Shown here: in pieces, positions 8,739 to 17,068 of the stretch
Position numbering within the stretch: the stretch's first letter is position 1
How the letters are laid out: each line of letters starts with the position of its first letter
Assembly: GCF_902726655.1 (NCBI RefSeq)
Contig: NZ_CACVAN010000001.1
Coordinates: forward strand, 3,348,001-3,412,000
Source of the DNA: Virgibacillus ihumii
GTDB taxonomy: Bacteria > Bacillota > Bacilli > Bacillales > Amphibacillaceae
Reading direction: 5' to 3'
DNA length: 64,000 nucleotides
Program-made: the position numbers and the translations under genes
The notes under the pieces: model-generated
Databases searched by the model: none
What the model was told of the DNA's origin: nothing
Seen by the model: only the letters and a program-made list of their open reading frames with translations

Positions 8739-9764
8739 ATGGAACCAATTGGTGTATTAAGTACAGGTGTATACATTCCAGCCCCCAAAATGAGCTCGAC
8801 AGAAATTGCAGAACAATCCGGTCTGCCGATTGCAGTGGTTGAACAGAAAATGGGAATCACGGAAAAACCAGTACCCGGTGATGATGATCATACATGTGCC
8901 ATGGGTGTTTTTGCTGCAAGAAAGGCAGTTGCGAAGGCTGATCTTAACCCTGAAGAAATTGACCTGGTCATTTATATCGGCGAGGAACATAAAGAATACC
9001 CATTATGGACAGCTTCAATCAAGCTGCAGGAGGAAATCGGTGCAGTGAATGCCTGGGCATTTGATATGGCATTACGCTGCGGAACAACAATTGCAGCATT
9101 GAAAGTTGCCAAAGATATGATGACAGCTGATGATTCGATTCAAACAGTTCTCCTTGCCGGAGGATATCGAAATAGTGATTTTATAAATTATCAGAATGAA
9201 CGAACCCGGTTTATGTTTAATCTTGGAGCAGGCGGCGGTGCGGTTATCCTGCAAAAAGGTCACACGGAAAATCAGTTGCTTGCGACCCACATGATTACAG
9301 ATGGAACGTTTTCCGAGGATGTGGTTGTCACAACAGGCGGAACCAAAAACCCGCTGACGAGAAAAACGCTGGAAGCAGGTCTTTATCAGCTGGATGTGCT
9401 GGATCCGCCCGGCATGAAAAAGAGATTGGCAGAAAAATCAATGGTTAATTTTATCATCTGTATTGAAAAGGCCTTGTCTAAAAGCGGAATGGATAAAAAA
9501 GATATTGATTATATTGCGATGCTGCATATGAAGCGGTCCGCGCATGAATATGTTCTTGATCAGCTTGGGGTCAATCATAATAAATCTATTTATCTGGAAG
9601 ACTACGGACATATCGGTCAGATGGACCAGATTATTTCCCTGGAACTTGCTGAAGCACGTGGTATGCTGAAGAGAGGCGATGTCGTTGTGCTGGTATCTGC
9701 CGGGATTGGCTATGCCTGGGGGGCCAATGTAATTGTTTGGGGTGAACAAAAGGAGGCTGGATAG
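8739..9764 (+). CDS. KAS III-like (thiolase-fold) acyl synthase
   Basis: A 341-residue thiolase-fold protein of the 3-oxoacyl-ACP synthase III group. The likely acylated cysteine is Cys114 in MALRCGT, and the C-terminal half has the LHMKRSAH (His263) and EDYGHIGQ segments. In FabH the latter motif is YGNTSA with a catalytic Asn; here that position is His291, so the Cys-His-Asn triad is altered. It ends at a TAG directly abutting the next ATG. The context (importer, hydrolase, reductase, CoA ligase) suggests condensation or transfer of an imported or stored acyl group, not housekeeping fatty acid synthesis. The precise reaction is unknown. Confidence 0.8.
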   Translation: MEPIGVLSTGVYIPAPKMSSTEIAEQSGLPIAVVEQKMGITEKPVPGDDDHTCAMGVFAARKAVAKADLNPEEIDLVIYIGEEHKEYPLWTASIKLQEEIGAVNAWAFDMALRCGTTIAALKVAKDMMTADDSIQTVLLAGGYRNSDFINYQNERTRFMFNLGAGGGAVILQKGHTENQLLATHMITDGTFSEDVVVTTGGTKNPLTRKTLEAGLYQLDVLDPPGMKKRLAEKSMVNFIICIEKALSKSGMDKKDIDYIAMLHMKRSAHEYVLDQLGVNHNKSIYLEDYGHIGQMDQIISLELAEARGMLKRGDVVVLVSAGIGYAWGANVIVWGEQKEAG

Positions 9765-10673
9765 ATGGTAAATATTTTACTGAAAAGGGTGTCTTTGCCA
9801 AATGGCGAGGAAATTGCCTATCGCGAGCGTGAAGGCGGCGATGATAAGGTGCTGCTGGTCCATGGTAATATGACCTCGTCGGAACATTGGGACGTTGTTA
9901 TGGAAAACATGAACGATTTTTTTAACGTGATTGCTGTTGATTTGCGCGGATTCGGCAATTCTTCGTATCATCATCCGATTGAATCGATTAAGGATTTTTC
10001 AGATGATTTGAAGATGTTTTGTGATCAAATTGGATTACATGATTTTGCATTAGCGGGCTGGTCGCTCGGTGGTGCAGTAGCCCAGCAATTTTGTGCTGAT
10101 AATCCGGGCTATGCGAACCGGCTATTCCTGCTTGCATCAGCATCAACACGAGGGTATGCATATTATGCAACAGGTGCAAATGGTTTTCCTGATACGTCAA
10201 ACCGGCTTACGTCGTTGGACGAGGTAAGAAAGGACGGGAAAACCAAGCTTGTTCAGGGAGCATATGACACGAAAAATTATGATTTGCTTCGGCAGACATG
10301 GGATATGCTGATCTATCGAAATGAGAAACCTGATCCGGCGCGGTACGAAAAATATTTGGCGGATATGACAACCCAGCGGAACCTGGCGGAAACCTACCAT
10401 GTTTTGAATCTATTTAATATCAGTAATGTCAGCAATGGGCTGGTGGATGGAAATGGAAAAGTGGAACATATTACGATTCCAATCCTGATTACCCGGGGTG
10501 ATGAGGATTTGGTTGTATCAAGAGAAATGACAAATGAACTCATTGCTGATTATGGAGATAAAGCGGTTTATCTGGAATTTTCCGGGGCCGGGCATTCTCC
10601 GCTGATCGACAATTTGGAGAAACTGCTTATAATGATGGAAGACTTTTTTAATGGAAAGGACGTTCGTAAATGA
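9765..10673 (+). CDS. Alpha/beta hydrolase, resembles intracellular short-chain PHA depolymerase
   Basis: A 302-residue alpha/beta hydrolase. The oxyanion-hole motif is LVHGNMTSS, the nucleophile elbow is GWSLGG (Ser100), the acid lies in RGDEDLVV and the base in GAGHSPL. Segments LLASASTRGY, AYDTKNYDLL, MTTQRNLAETYH and FNISNVSNG match, from memory, the Bacillus intracellular polyhydroxybutyrate depolymerase family, in which the residue before the serine is also Trp. No signal peptide, so cytosolic. AAAAGGAGGC precedes the ATG and the gene shares ATGA with the following SDR. Hydrolysis of a 3-hydroxyacyl ester or polymer is inference; other esters remain possible. Confidence 0.75.
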   Translation: MVNILLKRVSLPNGEEIAYREREGGDDKVLLVHGNMTSSEHWDVVMENMNDFFNVIAVDLRGFGNSSYHHPIESIKDFSDDLKMFCDQIGLHDFALAGWSLGGAVAQQFCADNPGYANRLFLLASASTRGYAYYATGANGFPDTSNRLTSLDEVRKDGKTKLVQGAYDTKNYDLLRQTWDMLIYRNEKPDPARYEKYLADMTTQRNLAETYHVLNLFNISNVSNGLVDGNGKVEHITIPILITRGDEDLVVSREMTNELIADYGDKAVYLEFSGAGHSPLIDNLEKLLIMMEDFFNGKDVRK

Positions 10674-11413
10674 ACAGATTGCAGGATAAAGTAGTGATTA
10701 TTACAGGTGCTGCAAACGGGATTGGCTTACAGGCTGCAAAGACTTTTGCTGGAGAAGGTGCACAGGTTGTCATCGCAGATTTTGATGAAGAGAAAGGTGA
10801 GCAGCGCGAGCAAGAACTGCTTGCGGAGGGATTGACGTGCACATTTGTTCAGGTGAATGTTGCTGACCGGGGAAGTGTGGATGCTATGGTTGACAGCGTT
10901 CTATCGGGTTATGGGAAGGTAGATATTTTAATTAACAATGCAGGGATCACCAGGGACGGGATGCTTTCCAAATTAGCTCCGGAACATTTCCAGCAGGTGA
11001 TTGATGTTAACTTGACCGGAGTGTTTCATTGTACACAGGCTGTTCTGCCGGCGATGACAGCACAAGGAAAAGGGAAAATCGTCAATACGTCTTCAGTAAC
11101 CGGTACATACGGCAATATTGGCCAAACCAATTATGCGGCAGCAAAGGCGGGAATCATTGGGATGACGAAGACATGGGCGAAAGAACTTGCTCGTAAGGGA
11201 ATAAATGTAAACGCAGTAGCTCCTGGTTTTACCGAAACGGGGATGGTAGCTGATGTGCCGGATAAGGTAATTGACAAAATGAAAGCACAGGTGCCGATGG
11301 GGCGGCTGGGCAGACCGGAAGATATTGCAAATGCCTATCTGTTTCTCTCTTCCAACGAAGCGGACTATGTGAATGGACATGTGCTGCACGTGGACGGCGG
11401 TATTATGATGTAA
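10670..11413 (+). CDS. SDR-family 3-oxoacyl (acetoacetyl-CoA/ACP) reductase
   Basis: A 247-residue classical short-chain dehydrogenase of the FabG/PhaB group. The NAD(P)-binding motif is TGAANGIG (12-19), then NNAG around 90, and the catalytic Ser142, Tyr155 and Lys159 (YAAAK). The C-terminal GRPEDIANAYLFLSS and VLHVDGG are typical. It starts within the ATGA overlap with the hydrolase and closes the operon before a terminator. Next to a PHA-depolymerase-like hydrolase it could interconvert 3-hydroxy- and 3-oxoacyl thioesters. Confidence 0.9.
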   Translation: MNRLQDKVVIITGAANGIGLQAAKTFAGEGAQVVIADFDEEKGEQREQELLAEGLTCTFVQVNVADRGSVDAMVDSVLSGYGKVDILINNAGITRDGMLSKLAPEHFQQVIDVNLTGVFHCTQAVLPAMTAQGKGKIVNTSSVTGTYGNIGQTNYAAAKAGIIGMTKTWAKELARKGINVNAVAPGFTETGMVADVPDKVIDKMKAQVPMGRLGRPEDIANAYLFLSSNEADYVNGHVLHVDGGIMM

Positions 11414-11416
11414 TGT

Positions 11417-11446
11417 AAAAAGCGCTCCAGATGGGGGTGCTTTTTT
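11417..11446 (+). terminator. Rho-independent terminator after the importer operon
   Basis: The stem pairs AAGCGCTCC with GGGGGTGCTT around an AGAT loop (two G-T wobbles) and ends in six T. It separates the importer operon from the ligase gene, which has its own promoter. Confidence 0.8.
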
Positions 11447-11485
11447 ATGGATGGTTCATGGATCAGCAGTATTTTCCTGTATAAG

Positions 11486-11518
11486 TGTAACCATCATGTA
11501 ACTTCTGTTTTCTATACT
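11486..11518 (+). promoter_or_regulatory. Acyl-CoA ligase promoter with SARP-type heptamer direct repeats
   Basis: TGTAACC at 11486-11492 and TGTAACT at 11497-11503 form a direct repeat with an 11-bp period. A -10 hexamer TATACT at 11513-11518 follows after 9 nt. Heptamers, period and gap to -10 are the same as in the importer operon promoter at 4066-4098, so both are probably bound by the same activator. Confidence 0.65.
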
Positions 11519-11551
11519 GGCCATAATACAGATGGAACTGGAGGGATAGCA

Positions 11552-13030
11552 ATGCAAGCTGCGGTGGATTGGTTTCAGAGCAGGGTGAATCTCTTCCCTG
11601 ATAAACAGGCGGCGGTAGATGCGGAAACGAATGTGGCCTGGACATATACCGAATTAAATGATCGGGCGGAATTTCTGGCACAGTATTTATTGCAAAACGG
11701 AGTCAGAAAAGGGGATCGGGTAGCACTTTTGGCGCCTAATCATGTCAGTTATTTCGATTTTGTATTTGCCTGCATGAAAATTGGTTCAGTTTTTGTTCCG
11801 CTTAATTGGCGTCTTTCAAGGAATGAACTAGATTATGTCCTAAAGGATTGTTCACCGAAACTGATCGGGGTATCGCCGGTTTTTCAGGATAAACTTAAGC
11901 AAAATCGAACAACCTGCATAGCGATTACGGATAATAATTATTTGGATGGATTACATTTATCCGGGAGCTATTCGGTCGAAGAAGTGCCAACGGAAGGGGA
12001 TCCCCTCGCAATGATATATACAGGAGGGACCACAGGAAAACCTAAAGGAGCGGTACTATCCCATCGTTCAATATTATGGAATGCAATGAACACGATCATC
12101 AGCTGGAACTTGACGAATGAAGACATAACCTTGACTTGTCTCCCAATGTTCCATACAGGTGGATTGAATGTGCTGTCACTGCCTTTACTGCTCTCAGGCG
12201 GCAAGGTGGTGATTTCATCTGAGTTTGAGGCTGCTACGGCAATTAATGATTTACTTACATATCAATGTACAATTGTATTATGTGTTCCGACTATGTATCA
12301 CATGATGATACAGACAAAGGCTTTTCAGAACGCTTCGTTTCCGCATATGAAGGTTTTTTTATCAGGGGGCGCCCCGTGTCCGCATAAAATTTACAATGCC
12401 TTCCGTGCAAAAGGTATTCCATTTAAAGAGGGGTATGGGTTAACTGAGGCTGGGCCGAATAATTTTTACATTGACCCTTTTGAAACAAAACGAAAACTTG
12501 GCTCTGTAGGCAAACCAATGCTGTTTAATGACATTAAAATTGTTGCGGGAAACGGTAAAGAAGTTAGCGGAAACGAGGTTGGTGAACTGTTGATACGCGG
12601 AAATCATTCCTTTGAATATTATTGGAATAAACCGGAGCAGACGGAACAGACGCTTATTAACGGATGGGTGCGCACCGGTGATTTAGCAAGACGGGATGAT
12701 GAAGAATATATTTATATTGTCGGCCGAAAAAAAGATATGATCATTACCGGCGGGGAAAATGTTTATCCATTGGAAATTGAACACTGGCTGGAATCGCACG
12801 TAAGCGTGAAAGAGGCAGCGGTACTGGGTTTTCCAGATGAAAAGTGGGGAGAGATTGTTGTTGCATTTATTGTTGCGGATGTGGTGATTAGTGATCATGA
12901 ATGGCATGAATACTGCGGACGAAAACTGGCCAGGTATAAAATACCCAAAAAATTTATCTTGCTGGATGAACTTCCTAAAACCCACGTCGGAAAAATTAAT
13001 AAGGCAATATTAAAAGAAAAAATAACGTAA
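11552..13030 (+). CDS. AMP-forming acyl-CoA ligase
   Basis: A 492-residue member of the acyl-CoA synthetase (ANL) family that activates a carboxylic acid to its CoA thioester via an acyl-adenylate. The P-loop-like motif is IYTGGTTGKPKGAVLSH, the adenine-site motif GYGLTEAGPN, the hinge region TGDLARRDDEEYIYIVGRKKDMI, and the C-terminal lysine lies in THVGKINK. ATG 11552 follows GGAGGG at 11540-11545; the open frame extends upstream to 11447, but that part spans the promoter. Likely the entry enzyme for the substrate brought in by the adjacent importer. Substrate chain length cannot be read from sequence. Confidence 0.88.
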   Translation: MQAAVDWFQSRVNLFPDKQAAVDAETNVAWTYTELNDRAEFLAQYLLQNGVRKGDRVALLAPNHVSYFDFVFACMKIGSVFVPLNWRLSRNELDYVLKDCSPKLIGVSPVFQDKLKQNRTTCIAITDNNYLDGLHLSGSYSVEEVPTEGDPLAMIYTGGTTGKPKGAVLSHRSILWNAMNTIISWNLTNEDITLTCLPMFHTGGLNVLSLPLLLSGGKVVISSEFEAATAINDLLTYQCTIVLCVPTMYHMMIQTKAFQNASFPHMKVFLSGGAPCPHKIYNAFRAKGIPFKEGYGLTEAGPNNFYIDPFETKRKLGSVGKPMLFNDIKIVAGNGKEVSGNEVGELLIRGNHSFEYYWNKPEQTEQTLINGWVRTGDLARRDDEEYIYIVGRKKDMIITGGENVYPLEIEHWLESHVSVKEAAVLGFPDEKWGEIVVAFIVADVVISDHEWHEYCGRKLARYKIPKKFILLDELPKTHVGKINKAILKEKIT

Positions 13031-13037
13031 CAGTTTT

Positions 13038-13070
13038 AACACGGATTCCTGAAACGAATTCCGTGTTATT
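13038..13070 (+). terminator. Probable terminator after the acyl-CoA ligase
   Basis: AACACGGA (13038-13045) pairs with TCCGTGTT (13060-13067), with further partial pairing TTC/GAA inside. The downstream T run is interrupted (ATTTACTTT), so termination may be modest. Confidence 0.6.
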
Positions 13071-13122
13071 TACTTTCCGCCGGTATTCCGTATACAATAT
13101 GAAAAGAAAGAGGGTGGCATAA

Positions 13123-13830
13123 ATGGATAAAGCCTACGTACATAAATTATTTACTGGAAAAGTAAAGCAAATGGGCTATGAAGGTGCAGAAAACCGGATG
13201 GACCGGCCATGGAAAAGCGGTATGTTCAAGCAGGAAAGACAAGGTGAGCCGTGGTTGGGAAAAACCGGGTTTACTGAAGATGAAGTGGCTGATACGAAAA
13301 ATCATGGCGGCCCGGAAAAGGCTGTGTTTGCCTATCCTAAAAAGCATTATGTGTTTTGGCAGGATGAACTAGAGCTGGATTCAATTGGTGTGTCAGCGAT
13401 GGGGGAAAACCTGTCAGTGGAAAATGCTGATGAATTTCAAGTTTGTATAGGTGATACATACCGTTTTGGTGAAAGCCTTATTCAAGTGTCACAGCCTCGG
13501 CAACCATGCTGGAAGCCTGCCAGGAGATTCCGTATCATGGATTTTGCACTCCGCATACAGAACAGTGGACGTACAGGCTGGTATTTTCGTGTGCTTAAGG
13601 AAGGGAATGCCAGTTCCGGAATGTATCTCGAATTAATTGAGCGCCCTTATCCACAATGGACAATAGCTGCATGTAATGAAGTAATGCATGTAAAAAAAGA
13701 TGATTTAAAGGCAGCCGAAAAATTGGCATCCTGCGAGTTGCTTGCACCGAACTGGAAACGGACCTTAAATAAAAGATTACGCGGTAAACAGTCATCTGTG
13801 GAAAAACGGGTATTCGGTCCAAACAAATAA
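13123..13830 (+). CDS. MOSC domain protein (YiiM/YflK type)
   Basis: A 235-residue MOSC-domain protein. Visible are the N-terminal TGFTEDEVADTKNHGGPEKAVFAY segment and the invariant cysteine in SQPRQPCWKPARRF, the residue thought to carry sulfur or contact the molybdenum cofactor. Stand-alone members of this family reduce N-hydroxylated compounds or act in Moco/sulfur chemistry. No other molybdenum genes are nearby, so the role here is open. GAGGGTGG precedes the ATG. Monocistronic. Confidence 0.88.
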   Translation: MDKAYVHKLFTGKVKQMGYEGAENRMDRPWKSGMFKQERQGEPWLGKTGFTEDEVADTKNHGGPEKAVFAYPKKHYVFWQDELELDSIGVSAMGENLSVENADEFQVCIGDTYRFGESLIQVSQPRQPCWKPARRFRIMDFALRIQNSGRTGWYFRVLKEGNASSGMYLELIERPYPQWTIAACNEVMHVKKDDLKAAEKLASCELLAPNWKRTLNKRLRGKQSSVEKRVFGPNK

Positions 13831-13925
13831 TGACTTTAAAAAGATCATTGCATGGTGAAAAAATGTTGTACATACATATTTAGTATGAAGTATGATATTT
13901 GGTAAGAGATGCAGGAGGTATTTTA

Positions 13926-14531
13926 ATGCTGGGTAACGCGTTTGTTATGGTTGCAATTATTCTTGTAATTAATATTGTGTATGTATCGCTGTCAACGATG
14001 CGAATGATTTTGACGTTAAAAGGACGAAGGTATACGGCTGCTTTTGTAAGTATGTTTGAGATTGTTGTATATGTGGTTGGACTGGGTCTCGTATTGGATA
14101 ATTTAAATGAAATCCAGAATCTGATTGCGTATGCGATTGGTTTTGGTCTTGGCGTGATTGTCGGGACACGAATTGAGGAAAAACTCGCCCTTGGTTATAT
14201 TACGGTCAACGTTATTTCCTCAGATCCGGATATTGCATTTACCCGTAAATTAAGGGATCGCGGTTATGGAGTGACAAGCTGGTTTGCCTACGGGATGGAT
14301 GGTGATCGGCTTGCAATGCAAATTCTAACACCAAGAAAATATGAATTACAGCTGTATGAAACCATTAAGCACATTGATCCAAAGGCATTTATTATTTCAT
14401 ATGAGCCGAAGCAGATTAATGGCGGTTTTTGGGTAAAACAAGTTCGAAAAGGGCGACTGTTCAATCCGCGGAAAAATAATGTTCCAAAAGCTAAACCGGA
14501 AGTGAAGCCTGAAGATACGCTTGGTGAGTGA
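13926..14531 (+). CDS. yebE: UPF0316 membrane protein (YebE type, DUF5698-DUF2179)
   Basis: A 201-residue protein with about three membrane segments in the first 80 residues, followed by a cytosolic DUF2179 domain ([20 protein letters not shown]). The start ATG 13926 has AGGAGG at 13913-13918; an earlier frame start at 13899 lacks a ribosome site. In Bacillus subtilis the homologue lies just upstream of the purine operon. Here the same position is kept, but an arsenic operon sits between. Biochemical function is not known; related DUF2179 proteins bind nucleotides. Confidence 0.88.
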   Translation: MLGNAFVMVAIILVINIVYVSLSTMRMILTLKGRRYTAAFVSMFEIVVYVVGLGLVLDNLNEIQNLIAYAIGFGLGVIVGTRIEEKLALGYITVNVISSDPDIAFTRKLRDRGYGVTSWFAYGMDGDRLAMQILTPRKYELQLYETIKHIDPKAFIISYEPKQINGGFWVKQVRKGRLFNPRKNNVPKAKPEVKPEDTLGE

Positions 14532-14609
14532 TCATAGCTTAAAAGATTAGAAAAACTCAGGTCTAGCCTCGTCTGAGAACTTATATTTTCTGACGTTACA
14601 AAATAGAAG

Positions 14610-14652
14610 CATTAAAAACATGCAAAGCCGGCATGTTTTTAATGTCTTTTTT
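14610..14652 (+). terminator. Strong terminator after yebE
   Basis: A perfect 14-bp stem (arms 14610-14623 and 14631-14644, core TTAAAAACATGC) with a 7-nt loop and the T tract TCTTTTTT. It insulates the arsenic promoter directly downstream. Confidence 0.93.
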
Positions 14653-14653
14653 A

Positions 14654-14682
14654 TTGTATATATAAGTATATACTTATATAAT
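14654..14682 (+). promoter_or_regulatory. ars promoter with palindromic ArsR operator in the spacer
   Basis: The -35 TTGTAT (14654-14659) and a consensus -10 TATAAT (14677-14682) are 17 nt apart. A perfect 22-bp palindrome at 14659-14680, with half-site TATATAAGTAT, fills the spacer and touches both hexamers. A repressor bound there would block RNA polymerase, as expected for ArsR. Transcription would start only about 10 nt before the arsR ATG, so the mRNA leader is very short. Confidence 0.82.
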
Positions 14683-14699
14683 GATTCGAGGTGATGTTT

Positions 14700-15047
14700 A
14701 TGGAAAAATCGATAATTGAATTGGAAGCTGCCGCCCAAACGCTAAAACTGCTGGGTGATCATACACGCTTAACGATTATGGGGTTGGTAAAGAATCGTGA
14801 CTGTTGTGTGTGTGAGTTTGTTGAGGTGCTGCAAATGACCCAGCCAGCTATTAGCCAACACTTAAGAAAACTGAGGGATGCTGGTCTTGTAAAGGAACAG
14901 CGAAGAGGACAATGGATTTTTTACTCATTAAATACTTCCCATGCGACATATCCGATTATTCAACAGGTTTTAGAGCAGGTACCTGATCAAAAAGAGAAAT
15001 TACGTACATTGTATGATGCGGAATTACGTATCCAATGTGATTTGTAG
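14700..15047 (+). CDS. arsR: ArsR-family arsenic/metal-sensing repressor
   Basis: A 115-residue winged-helix repressor. The metal-site helix carries the motif DCCVCEF (the ELCVCDL equivalent) followed by [20 protein letters not shown], the recognition helix, and the wing [10 protein letters not shown]. Arsenite binding to the cysteines should release it from the palindrome in its own promoter. ATG 14700 is chosen because GAGGTG at 14688-14693 is 6 nt away; GTG 14691 and ATG 14694 lie inside that site. First gene of arsRBC. Confidence 0.94.
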   Translation: MEKSIIELEAAAQTLKLLGDHTRLTIMGLVKNRDCCVCEFVEVLQMTQPAISQHLRKLRDAGLVKEQRRGQWIFYSLNTSHATYPIIQQVLEQVPDQKEKLRTLYDAELRIQCDL

Positions 15048-15058
15048 GGAGGATTTGT

Positions 15059-16357
15059 TTGAATTTAACGATTGTAGCAACGATTATTTTTATACTTACA
15101 CTTGTATTCGTGATTTGGCAGCCAAAAAACTTAGGCATCGGCTGGACCGCTTGTGGTGGAGCGATTTTAGCGTTGATCGCAGGCGTGGTTAATTTTCAAG
15201 ATGTGTTAGCCGTAACGGATATTGTTTGGAATGCCACATTGGCCTTTGTAGCGATTATTATTATTTCACTTATTCTTGATGAGATTGGCTTTTTTGAATG
15301 GGCTGCTCTCCATATGGCGCGAATCGCCAAAGGTAATGGGAAGAAAATGTTTATTTATGTGATTCTGCTGGGTGCTGTTGTTGCAGCTCTTTTTGCCAAT
15401 GATGGAGCTGCGCTTATTCTTACACCGATTGTACTTGCGATGGTAAGAAATTTAAACTTTAAGGAAAAAATGATTTTGCCATTTATTATGGCAAGTGGTT
15501 TTATTGCAGATACTGCCTCGTTACCACTTGTTGTGAGTAATCTGGTCAACATCGTTTCAGCGGATTTTTTTGGAATTGGATTTATTGAATATGCGACACG
15601 GATGATTGTTCCGAACTTACTTTCGATCGGTGCAAGTATTTTGGTGCTCTTTCTATTCTTTAGAAAAAGCATTCCGGAAAATTATGATGTAAATCAACTG
15701 GAAGAACCAATTTATGCGATTAAGGATTATAAAATGTTCCGTCTGTCCTGGGGTGTGCTTGCGATATTGCTGATTGGGTATTTTGCAAGTCAGCCATTGG
15801 AAATTCCCGTTTCAATCATAGCGGGTATTGTTGCGGTTTTCTTTCTTGTAATGGCGAGAAGAAGTTCTGCGGTTGAGACGGTTAAAGTCATAAAAGGAGC
15901 TCCGTGGGATATAGTCTTTTTCTCTTTGGGAATGTATGTTGTCGTTTACGGGTTGCGTAATGTTGGATTAACCGACGTGTTGGCTAATGTTATTCAGTCT
16001 GCGGCAGAGCAGGGGGTATTTGTTGGTACGATTTCGATGGGATTCATTGCAGCGTTTTTGTCATCGGTTATGAATAATATGCCAACTGTTATGATCGATG
16101 CACTGGCAATTGCTGAAACAAATACATCGGGAGTTATGAAAGAGGCGTTAATCTATGCCAACGTCATCGGATCTGATTTAGGTCCGAAAATTACGCCAAT
16201 CGGATCATTAGCAACATTATTATGGCTTCATGTTCTTTCAACAAAAGGATTTAAAATCTCCTGGGGATATTACTTCAAAGTAGGTATCATTCTTACTATC
16301 CCAACATTGTTTATTACGTTAACGGGATTATATGTTTGGTTATCGATTATGTTATAA
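15059..16357 (+). CDS. arsB: Arsenite efflux permease ArsB
   Basis: A 432-residue polytopic membrane protein of the ArsB/NhaD (ion transporter) superfamily with about 11-12 hydrophobic segments. Typical segments are [17 protein letters not shown] and [15 protein letters not shown], the two pseudo-symmetric motifs of the family. It exports arsenite or antimonite by exchange with protons. It starts with TTG at 15059 after AGGGAGGA, 11 nt beyond the arsR stop. No arsA ATPase is present, so it works as a secondary carrier. Confidence 0.94.
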   Translation: MNLTIVATIIFILTLVFVIWQPKNLGIGWTACGGAILALIAGVVNFQDVLAVTDIVWNATLAFVAIIIISLILDEIGFFEWAALHMARIAKGNGKKMFIYVILLGAVVAALFANDGAALILTPIVLAMVRNLNFKEKMILPFIMASGFIADTASLPLVVSNLVNIVSADFFGIGFIEYATRMIVPNLLSIGASILVLFLFFRKSIPENYDVNQLEEPIYAIKDYKMFRLSWGVLAILLIGYFASQPLEIPVSIIAGIVAVFFLVMARRSSAVETVKVIKGAPWDIVFFSLGMYVVVYGLRNVGLTDVLANVIQSAAEQGVFVGTISMGFIAAFLSSVMNNMPTVMIDALAIAETNTSGVMKEALIYANVIGSDLGPKITPIGSLATLLWLHVLSTKGFKISWGYYFKVGIILTIPTLFITLTGLYVWLSIML

Positions 16358-16393
16358 AATGTTTATTACCCAGAAACGAAGGAGAATCATCAT

Positions 16394-16813
16394 ATGTTTA
16401 AAAAAACGATTTACTTTTTATGTACCGGCAACTCCTGCAGAAGCCAAATGGCGGAAGGTTGGGCGAAAAAATATTTAGGTAACGAGTGGAATGTGAAAAG
16501 TGCGGGGATTGTGGCACATGGTGTAAATTCGAATGCAGTCAAAGCAATGCATGAAATTGATATTGATATCTCGGAGCAACAATCTGAAATAATTGATCCG
16601 GATGTTTTAAATAATGCAGCAATGGTTGTCACGCTTTGCGGGGATGCGGCAGACAAATGCCCAATGACACCCCCTCATGTAAAACGAGAACATTGGGGAT
16701 TTGATGATCCTGCAAAAGCAGACGGGACAGTTGAAGAAAAATGGGAAGAATTTCAACGTGTACGTGATAAAATTGGTGAGCGAATTAAGCGTTTTGCGGA
16801 AACAGGGAAATAG
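16394..16813 (+). CDS. arsC: Thioredoxin-coupled arsenate reductase ArsC
   Basis: A 139-residue low-molecular-weight phosphatase-like arsenate reductase. The P-loop is CTGNSCRS with Cys10 as nucleophile. The redox relay pair is CGDAADKC (Cys82 and Cys89), and DDPAKADG supplies the general acid Asp. It reduces arsenate to arsenite for export by ArsB, using thioredoxin. Last gene of arsRBC; no clear terminator follows, so some readthrough towards the purine control region is possible. Confidence 0.96.
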   Translation: MFKKTIYFLCTGNSCRSQMAEGWAKKYLGNEWNVKSAGIVAHGVNSNAVKAMHEIDIDISEQQSEIIDPDVLNNAAMVVTLCGDAADKCPMTPPHVKREHWGFDDPAKADGTVEEKWEEFQRVRDKIGERIKRFAETGK

Positions 16814-16969
16814 CAGGTTATTAAACAGGCTTTATGAATATGAATATCGGCCATGGATTATTGGATTATCTACAGGAAATTCCGGTATACCGATTGTAAA
16901 TCAAACGATTCAAACAACGTTTCAGCCAGTTAACCTCAAGAAAGAGATATTCTGACACATGTTTTAGTA

Positions 16970-17013
16970 AAAACCGAACATTCACTTGTCAATAATAGGT
17001 ATTGTTCGATTTT
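16970..17013 (+). promoter_or_regulatory. Paired PurBoxes (PurR operator) of the purine operon
   Basis: AAAACCGAACATT at 16970-16982 matches the PurBox consensus AWWWCCGAACWWT fully. The reverse complement of 17001-17013 (AAAATCGAACAAT) matches with one change. The two boxes are inverted and about 18 nt apart, the arrangement bound by the Bacillus PurR repressor, whose DNA binding is relieved by PRPP. They lie immediately upstream of the -35. Confidence 0.88.
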
Positions 17014-17016
17014 TTA

Positions 17017-17046
17017 TTGACATTCCAGAAGATATTTTGATATTCT
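17017..17046 (+). promoter_or_regulatory. Purine operon promoter
   Basis: A perfect -35 TTGACA (17017-17022) and a -10 TATTCT (17041-17046) with an 18-nt spacer. The expected transcription start is near 17053, about 16 nt before the riboswitch aptamer. PurBoxes adjoin the -35. Confidence 0.82.
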
Positions 17047-17068
17047 AAAAGAAGAAATGAATACGGTA

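Noticed and set aside
16814..16969. Possible small gene between arsC and the PurBoxes
   Set aside because: Short frames only, no ribosome site and no similarity I recognise; I see nothing in this stretch beyond the start of the control region.
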